In this document: positions 56,755 to 64,000 of the stretch, piece after piece
Layout of the letters: every line of letters begins with the position of its first letter
Position numbering within the stretch: position 1 is the first letter of the stretch
From: Tomitella gaofuii
GTDB lineage: Bacteria > Actinomycetota > Actinomycetes > Mycobacteriales > Mycobacteriaceae
DNA: 64,000 nt
Direction: 5' to 3'
Assembly (NCBI RefSeq): GCF_014126825.1
Contig: NZ_CP059900.1
Coordinates: 744,001-808,000 of the forward strand
The notes under the pieces: model-generated
The model's input: the letters and a program-made list of their open reading frames with translations, nothing else
The model's database searches: none
Told to the model about the DNA's origin: nothing
Made by a program: the position numbers and the translations under genes

Positions 56755-57726
56755 ATGGCACGTCGACACGGTGACCGCACAGTGGGGCGGGGGGTGGTGG
56801 CCGTGGCGGCCGTGCTCGCGGTGTTCGGGGCAGCGCCGGCGACGGCGTCGGCCGCTTCGCCGTGGGATCGGATCACCACGCTGACCGACACGTTCATGCC
56901 CGTGCTGAGGAACCCCGGCGGGTCGCTGCCGGGCGTCAACGATTGGGGGTGCACGCCCGGCGCGGAGCATCCGGAGCCGGTGATCCTCGTGCACGGCACC
57001 TTCAGTGATCAGCAGATCAACTGGGGGGCGATGGCGCCGCGTCTCAAGGACGCGGGCTACTGCGTGTACGCGCTCGACTACGGGGTGAATCCGGGGACGC
57101 CATGGCCGCTCAGCGCGTTCGGCGGCCTGACCCGGATGCAGGATTCCGCGCAGGAGTTGTCGGTGTTCGTCGACAAGGTGCTGGCGGCCAGCGGGGCGCA
57201 GAAGGTGGACTTCGTCGGGCATTCGCAGGGCACGTTGATGCCGAATTACTATGTGAAGTTCCTCGGCGGCGCGCCCACGGTGGACGAGTACGTCTCGCTG
57301 GCACCGCTGTGGAACGGCACGGACGCGGTGGGCCCGCTGACGGCGGGGGCCGGCACGGCGGCGCAGGGCGACCCGGTCACGGATGCGATGACCGCTCTGA
57401 TGGACGAGTACTGCGGTGCCTGCGCGCAGATGACGGCCGGGTCGCCGTTCATCGAGAAGATGAACGCGGGCGGCACCTACGCCCCCGGAGTGGAATACAC
57501 CAACATCATGACCCGGTACGACGGGACGGTCGTCCCTTGGTCGTCGGGATACGTGGAGGGGCAGAACGCGACGAACATCGTCGTGCAGGACGGCTGCCCG
57601 CAGGACCACTCGGATCACTCGTCGTTGGTGGCGTCGGTGCGCGCGCAGGCGATGGTCCTCAATGCGCTCGACCCGGCCGATCCGGTGCCGGTGCCGTGCG
57701 TTGCTGTGCAGCCGTTCTCGGGTTGA
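56755..57726 (+). CDS. Secreted lipase/esterase (alpha/beta hydrolase), copy 2
   Basis: A 323-residue paralogue of the preceding gene with signal peptide ending near ATASAAS (about residue 33). It has VILVHGTFSDQQINWGAM, the nucleophile in VDFVGHSQGTLM (Ser157), TRYDGTVVPW and CPQDHSDH. The central segment 57136-57277 is identical at the DNA level to 56102-56243 of copy 1, while flanking regions differ clearly. GAGGAG lies 6 nt before the ATG. The pair may be cotranscribed. Confidence 0.88.
   Translation: MARRHGDRTVGRGVVAVAAVLAVFGAAPATASAASPWDRITTLTDTFMPVLRNPGGSLPGVNDWGCTPGAEHPEPVILVHGTFSDQQINWGAMAPRLKDAGYCVYALDYGVNPGTPWPLSAFGGLTRMQDSAQELSVFVDKVLAASGAQKVDFVGHSQGTLMPNYYVKFLGGAPTVDEYVSLAPLWNGTDAVGPLTAGAGTAAQGDPVTDAMTALMDEYCGACAQMTAGSPFIEKMNAGGTYAPGVEYTNIMTRYDGTVVPWSSGYVEGQNATNIVVQDGCPQDHSDHSSLVASVRAQAMVLNALDPADPVPVPCVAVQPFSG
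57136..57277 (+). repeat. 142-bp segment identical to 56102-56243
   Basis: Second copy of the identical block, in the same orientation and 1034 bp downstream of the first. Direct repeats this close could also recombine to delete one lipase gene. Confidence 0.9.
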
Positions 57727-58086
57727 CCGGCGTGGCCCACGCTGTTCGCTGTCGGCGTAGGGGGCCTGGAAGTATTCGTTGACGTGCGGCGTTGACCCGT
57801 AGGACACGGATCCTGGTGTCGGTGCGCCGACCGGGCCCGGGTGACCGGCTACGGCCGGTCGACCGGGCCACTAGAGTATCGGGTAGGTGCCGGGGCGGTG
57901 CGTGCATCACGGTGGACGCGTGGTCCCGGTACGGGTGTTCCCGCAATCCGGAATGCCGGCGTCGCCCTTCACCGGGTGCGCCAGACCGCAGGCCAGCGTG
58001 ACTGTGTGACAAGAGGCTGCGTATCCGCGCCGTGCGACGGGTACGCCGCAGTGACGGCTCTGCTGCCGAAAATGTGAGGGAGAGCA
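57727..58086 (+). other. clpC upstream region
   Basis: No gene is supported. It contains a ClgR-like box at its left end, a TAGAGT -10 candidate at 57872-57877, and GAGGGAG just before the clpC ATG. The predicted 5' leader is about 200 nt and its function is unknown. Confidence 0.5.
57743..57760 (+). promoter_or_regulatory. ClgR-like operator upstream of clpC
   Basis: The sequence contains GTTCGC-TGTCG-GCG, a full match to the GTTCGC-N5-GCG box described for the Clp regulator ClgR in actinobacteria. It lies about 130 bp upstream of the best -10 candidate. Induction of clpC by ClgR is therefore likely. Confidence 0.55.
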
Positions 58087-60665
<2,579 letters not shown>

Positions 60666-60692
60666 GAGCGGCGCGAAGAACTCGAGGACAGG

Positions 60693-60733
60693 CGGCGCCG
60701 GGCGGCACCCATCGCGGGTGCCGCCCGGCGCCG
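60693..60733 (+). terminator. clpC terminator hairpin
   Basis: A perfect 18-bp stem (60693-60710 with 60716-60733) with a 5-nt loop, 28 bp after the clpC stop. Confidence 0.7.
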
Positions 60734-60765
60734 TCCGTCGGGTCATCGGCGCGCGGGCGGCGATT

Positions 60766-60782
60766 TACTACGACGGGTAGTG
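60766..60782 (+). promoter_or_regulatory. Inverted repeat TACTAC-N5-GTAGTG upstream of osmC
   Basis: Two 6-bp arms with one mismatch separated by 5 bp, in an AT-richer pocket before the osmC gene. It could be the operator of an unidentified regulator. Confidence 0.35.
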
Positions 60783-60904
60783 ACTTTATTCGTGTCGGCG
60801 GCGATGATGGGTGTGGCAAGGATCCGTATGCGCGTCACGCGGACGGGCCGCCGCGGGCGCACCGCGCGGCCCGGACGGGACGCGACACATCGAGAGGACG
60901 TCAG

Positions 60905-61339
60905 ATGCCCAAGCGCAGCGCACGCACCGAGTGGACCGGCTCATTCCAGGAGGGGTCGGGCAGGGTCGAGTTCACCAGTTCGGGGCTCGGCACCTTCACG
61001 ACCTCGTTCCCCACGCGCTCGGCCGACGCCGCCGACGGCACCACCAGTCCGGAGGAGATGATCGCCGCGGCGCATTCCGCCTGCTTCGCGATGCAACTCT
61101 CCGCGGTGATCGGGGAGGCGGGCGGCACGGTGAAGAAGCTCGACGTGACCGCGGAGGTGGGACTGGGGCCGGACGACCCCGGCTTCAAACTCACCGGCAT
61201 CGCCCTGACGCTCCGCGGCGAGGTGGACGGCATGGATGCGGACGCGTTCGCCACGGCGGCCCGGACCGCGAAGGAGATGTGCCCCGTCAGCAAGGCGCTC
61301 GCGGGGGTGGACATCACTCTGGACGCGCAGCTGGCTTGA
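60905..61339 (+). CDS. osmC: OsmC family peroxiredoxin
   Basis: Detoxifies organic hydroperoxides using two cysteines. The 144-residue protein has the first catalytic Cys in AAAHSACFAMQLS and the second in AKEMCPVSKAL, the OsmC/Ohr arrangement. TRSADAADGTTSPEEMIAAAHSAC is nearer to OsmC than to Ohr. GAGAGG lies about 8 nt before ATG 60905. It stands alone between hairpins. Confidence 0.92.
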   Translation: MPKRSARTEWTGSFQEGSGRVEFTSSGLGTFTTSFPTRSADAADGTTSPEEMIAAAHSACFAMQLSAVIGEAGGTVKKLDVTAEVGLGPDDPGFKLTGIALTLRGEVDGMDADAFATAARTAKEMCPVSKALAGVDITLDAQLA

Positions 61340-61371
61340 GCCGACGCACAGCCGGGCACATCCCGAAAGCC

Positions 61372-61417
61372 GTACGGGGCCGCCGGCGGGGGACGATTCC
61401 CGCCTGCGGCCCCGTAC
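61372..61417. terminator. Bidirectional hairpin between osmC and mhuD
   Basis: A 19-bp stem with one mismatch (61372-61390 with 61399-61417) lies between the two convergent genes. Confidence 0.7.
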
Positions 61418-61432
61418 GCGCGTGTCCGGTAC

Positions 61433-61735
61433 TCAGCGGCGGACGTTCTCGACGACCTCGAACTCGAGCAGGGAGGCGCCCGTGGCGACGGGCTTCGGCT
61501 TGTCACCCGCGTGGGCGGCCTTGCCGCGGCCGTCGGCCCATGCCTGGAAGGCCTCCTCCGTCTCCCACTCGGTGACGACGAAGTAGCGGTCCTCGCCTTT
61601 GGTGGGGCGCAGCAGCTGGAAGCTGACGAAGCCGGGGGAACCCTCGACCGCGCCCGCGCGCGCCGCGAAGCGCTTCTCCAGTTCCGGCCCCGCGCCCTCG
61701 GGGATTTCGATGGCATTGATCTTCACGACGCTCAT
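61433..61735 (-). CDS. mhuD: Heme-degrading monooxygenase MhuD
   Basis: Cleaves heme to release iron. The 100-residue ABM-fold protein closely follows M. tuberculosis MhuD (Rv3592): VVKINAIE, GPELEKRFAARAGAVE, GFVSFQLLRPTKGED-RYFVVTEWE, and PVATGASLLEFEVV. The catalytic residues Asn7, Trp66 and the heme ligand His75 are all at the same positions. A TACTGT -10 box lies 6 nt before the ATG, so the mRNA may be leaderless. Confidence 0.94.
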   Translation of the reverse strand: MSVVKINAIEIPEGAGPELEKRFAARAGAVEGSPGFVSFQLLRPTKGEDRYFVVTEWETEEAFQAWADGRGKAAHAGDKPKPVATGASLLEFEVVENVRR

Positions 61736-61741
61736 GCCACG

Positions 61742-61747
61742 ACAGTA
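61742..61747 (-). promoter_or_regulatory. -10 box TACTGT for mhuD
   Basis: On the minus strand TACTGT is followed by 6 nt and the mhuD ATG at 61735, consistent with leaderless transcription. Confidence 0.5.
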
Positions 61748-61806
61748 CCGGGCGGCCGGCCCCTGGGCCGGGCGTGCGGCGCGGCGCGGCGGTAGCGTGC
61801 TGGACC

Positions 61807-62688
61807 GTGGGTATCGGCAGGCAGGATCGCGAGCGGCTCGGCATCACCGATCACGGGGGTCCCGACGGGGCCGGTCCGGGTGACGGCCGCACGATCCTGC
61901 TGCTGCACGGGCTGATGGGCAGGGGGAGCGCATGGGCGCCGCACGTGGGGTGGCTGCGCCGGTACGGGCACGTGTACACGCTCGACGCGGCCTGGCACAG
62001 GGGACGCGAATGGGTGGATCCGTACGCGGAGCTCCACGATGTCGCCGTACCTGCCGGAACTGCGGAACCCGCCGACGCCGCCCTCCGCACCGAACGGTTC
62101 GTCGCGGACGCCGCCGCGGCGCTGGAGGCCGTGGGCGACGGGCCGGCGGTGGTGATCGGGCATTCGATGGGGGGACTCCACGCGTGGTGCCTGGCCGCAG
62201 CGCGGCCGGACCTGGTCGAAGCGGTCGTCGTCGAGGACATGGCTCCGGACTTCTACGGTTGGACGACCGGCCCGTGGGACGGATGGTTCGGCAGCTGGCC
62301 GGAGGAGTTCACGCGTGCGCAGGCGACCGGGATGTTCGGCGAGGTCGCCGGACGGTACTTTCTGGACTCGTTCGACCGCACGGCGCACGGCTGGCGACTG
62401 CACGGGCGGATCCCGGTGTGGCAGCGGATCGCCCAGCACTGGGGGACGCGCACCTACTGGCGGCAGTGGTCGCAGGTCCGGTGCCCCGCCCTGCTCATCG
62501 AGGCCGAACACACCTTGACGCCGGAAGGGCAGATGCGCCGGATGGCCGTACAGGATCGCGGTCCCGGCGTCGCGACCCGGTATGTGCGCGTCGCGGATGC
62601 GGGGCATCTGGTCCAGTCCGACGCGCCCGACGAGTACCGCGGCGCGGTGGAGGCGTTCCTGTCCGAGCTGGGAGGCCCCCCGCGGTGA
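61807..62688 (+). CDS. Alpha/beta hydrolase (Rv3591c-like)
   Basis: A 293-residue cytoplasmic hydrolase with ILLLHGLMGRGSAWAPHV as the oxyanion region, the nucleophile elbow VVIGHSMGGLHAW, and a C-terminal catalytic His in VADAGHLVQSD. An acidic residue in LLIEAEHTLT is the probable third member of the triad. It follows mhuD as Rv3591c follows Rv3592, but here the two genes are divergent. TAGCGT at 61793-61798 lies 8 nt before GTG 61807, close to leaderless spacing. The substrate is unknown. Confidence 0.85.
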   Translation: MGIGRQDRERLGITDHGGPDGAGPGDGRTILLLHGLMGRGSAWAPHVGWLRRYGHVYTLDAAWHRGREWVDPYAELHDVAVPAGTAEPADAALRTERFVADAAAALEAVGDGPAVVIGHSMGGLHAWCLAAARPDLVEAVVVEDMAPDFYGWTTGPWDGWFGSWPEEFTRAQATGMFGEVAGRYFLDSFDRTAHGWRLHGRIPVWQRIAQHWGTRTYWRQWSQVRCPALLIEAEHTLTPEGQMRRMAVQDRGPGVATRYVRVADAGHLVQSDAPDEYRGAVEAFLSELGGPPR

Positions 62689-62704
62689 GCCTTTCGGCGC
62701 CTCG

Positions 62705-63598
62705 TCAGTGCTCGCCGGGCAGCGCGAACATGCCGTCGGAGGTCTGCTCGATGAGCCCGTCTGCGAGCAGCGTGCCCAGTGCGCGGTCGCGCTGGGCGGG
62801 TTCGCGGGTCCACGCCGCGTCCAGCCGTGCGCGTGCGACCGGACCGCGTGCCGCGCGCAGTACGGCCATCAGCCGGCCACGCGCCTGCCGGTCGGTGCCC
62901 TCGAACTTCTGCGTGGCACGTCTGGGCCCCTCGTATGTGGGGAAACCCAGTGAGCGCCAACGACATTCGGTTAAGGGGCAGGTGTCGCAGCCGGGGGTGC
63001 GTGCGGTGCAGACGAGCGCGCCGAACTCCATGAGCGCGGCCGACAGGCGTGCCGCCGCCGCGGGGGCCGCCGGGAGCATCGCGTCGACGTCCTCCAAGTC
63101 GCGGCGGGTGGACGGCGGACCGGGGTCGCCGCGGCCGTGGACCGTCCGTGCGACGACCCGCCGCACGTTGATGTCGACCACCGGCACGCGCTGGCCGTAG
63201 GCGAAGCAGGCGATGGCGCGGGCGGTGTAGGCGCCGATGCCCGGAAGACCGAGCAACGTGTCGACGTCGCCGGGCACCGTGTCACCGTGCTCGCGCGCGA
63301 GGATGCCGGCGCACTCGTGCAGACGCAGCGCCCGGCGCGGGTATCCCAGGCTCCCCCACTCGCGCAGCACCTCGCCCGCGGTGGCCGCGGCCATGGCCGA
63401 CGGGGCGGGCCAGCGCCGCGCCCACCGTTCCCATACGGGGAGCACGCGCGCGACCGGGGTCTGCTGCAGCATCACCTCGGACAGCAGGATCCGCCATGCG
63501 TCGGTCCCCGTGCGGCGCCAGGGCAGATCGCGCCCGCGGGCGGCGTACCAGCCGGCCAGCTCGCCGGCGGGACCGCGCCCGTCCGTCGCCGTGTCCAT
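62705..63598 (-). CDS. mutY: A/G-specific adenine glycosylase MutY
   Basis: Removes adenine opposite 8-oxoguanine. The 297-residue protein has the catalytic Glu41 in LLSEVMLQQTPVARV, the helix-hairpin-helix LLGLPGIGAYTARAIACFAYG with the catalytic Asp shortly after (VPVVDINVRRV), and the four Fe-S cysteines in VCTARTPGCDTCPLTECRW. The C-terminal NUDIX-like domain of long MutY forms is absent; a winged-helix-like end is present instead. GGAGGAGG lies 6 nt before the ATG. Confidence 0.94.
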   Translation of the reverse strand: MDTATDGRGPAGELAGWYAARGRDLPWRRTGTDAWRILLSEVMLQQTPVARVLPVWERWARRWPAPSAMAAATAGEVLREWGSLGYPRRALRLHECAGILAREHGDTVPGDVDTLLGLPGIGAYTARAIACFAYGQRVPVVDINVRRVVARTVHGRGDPGPPSTRRDLEDVDAMLPAAPAAAARLSAALMEFGALVCTARTPGCDTCPLTECRWRSLGFPTYEGPRRATQKFEGTDRQARGRLMAVLRAARGPVARARLDAAWTREPAQRDRALGTLLADGLIEQTSDGMFALPGEH

Positions 63599-63726
63599 CG
63601 GCGGCCTCCTCCCGTCGCTGCATCGGTGACTGTACTGGTCAGTAGCAATTTCGATGCGTTCCGTCGAAACCTCGAAAGTCGGGGGGTCGACGAATTGACG
63701 ACTTTTCGCAGGTACATACTGAACCC
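63599..63726. promoter_or_regulatory. Divergent promoter region of mutY and the carbonic anhydrase gene
   Basis: On the minus strand TACAGT (complement of 63629-63634) is a -10 candidate for mutY. On the plus strand CATACT (63715-63720) lies 6 nt before ATG 63727 and would give a leaderless carbonic anhydrase mRNA. TTTCGA (63650-63655) and TCGAAA (63664-63669) form an inverted repeat between them. Confidence 0.45.
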
Positions 63727-64000
63727 ATGCCGAATTCGAATCCTGTCTCTGCCTGGAACGCCCTCAAGGAGGGTAACCGTCGTTTCGTGGAAGGTAAGCC
63801 CCTGCACCCGTCCCAGGGTGTGGATCGACGCGAGGAGCTCGTGGCCGCGCAGCATCCGACGGCGGTGATCTTCGGGTGCGGCGATTCGCGCGTGGCCGCG
63901 GAGATCACCTTCGATCAGGGCCTCGGAGACGTCTTCGTGGTCCGGACAGCGGGGCATGTCCTGGACGATTCGGTGCTCGGCTCGATCGAGTTCGCCACCG
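63727..64000 (+). CDS. Beta-carbonic anhydrase (N-terminal part; 3' end outside the window)
   Basis: Interconverts CO2 and bicarbonate with zinc. The 91 visible residues begin MPNSNPVSAWNALKEGNRRF and include VIFGCGDSRVAAE, in which Cys is a zinc ligand and the Asp-Arg dyad is catalytic, followed by VVRTAGHVLDDSVLGSIEFA. It corresponds to canB (Rv3588c), which also lies beside mutY in M. tuberculosis. Confidence 0.93.
   Translation, partial: MPNSNPVSAWNALKEGNRRFVEGKPLHPSQGVDRREELVAAQHPTAVIFGCGDSRVAAEITFDQGLGDVFVVRTAGHVLDDSVLGSIEFAT

Overview
The window is high-GC, densely coded actinobacterial DNA. Its gene order follows the Mycobacterium tuberculosis chromosome from about Rv3647c to Rv3588c: Rv3647c-like, topA, HAMP adenylate cyclase, holB, tRNA-Thr; then galE1, the Rv3630-3632 set, ppa, dacB-type PBP, zincin, tilS, hpt, ftsH, folE-folP-folB-folK, Rv3605c/3604c/3603c, panC-panD-coaX, lysS, lsr2, clpC1, mhuD, Rv3591c, mutY and canB. 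Lsr2, MhuD, arabinogalactan sugar genes and this order point to a mycolic-acid actinobacterium (Mycobacteriales) outside Mycobacterium; I cannot name the genus. No insertion sequence, prophage or CRISPR array was seen.

Layout. 1-10 kb: end of a Gly/Ser-rich protein, topA, a membrane-anchored deacetylase-like protein, two tandem class III adenylate cyclases, holB and tRNA-Thr. 10-12 kb: a 6C-type small RNA with three C-rich hairpin loops and a secreted Ig-like repeat protein. 12-16 kb: galE and rmlB-rmlC-rmlA (dTDP-rhamnose). 16-20 kb: an Fbp-type iron ABC transporter with IdeR-like sites. 20-24.6 kb: methyltransferase, a frameshifted Mtb12-like protein, a two-gene ABC exporter with an altered Walker A, and a thiolase. 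24.6-32 kb: an unlisted 51-residue protein, glycosyltransferases, a DUF2304 protein, a flippase-like protein and a large membrane protein, resembling the set that adds galactosamine to arabinogalactan. 32-42 kb: crotonase, MarR/MFS pair, ppa, dacB, zincin, tilS, hpt, a tandem repeat and an amidase. 42-53 kb: ftsH, the folate operon, and the pantothenate/CoA genes. 52.4-53.1 kb: a cysteine-rich leader peptide before a cysteine-free rhodanese-like gene. 53-64 kb: lysS, lsr2, two tandem lipases, clpC, osmC, mhuD, a hydrolase, mutY and the start of a carbonic anhydrase gene.

Regulation readable from sequence. At least ten genes appear leaderless: a TANNNT -10 box lies 6-8 nt before an ATG/GTG. 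Three CRP/GlxR-like palindromes sit near the divergent promoters at 24.9 kb and the Rossmann gene at 49 kb, which fits the paired cyclases. IdeR-like boxes overlap iron-gene promoters, and a ClgR-type box precedes clpC. Long perfect hairpins end most convergent transcription units.

Quality note. clpC is broken by two single-base gains, in a G5 and a C5 run, and the Mtb12-like gene by one apparent loss in a C run. clpC is essential in relatives, so homopolymer sequencing errors are the likeliest cause.
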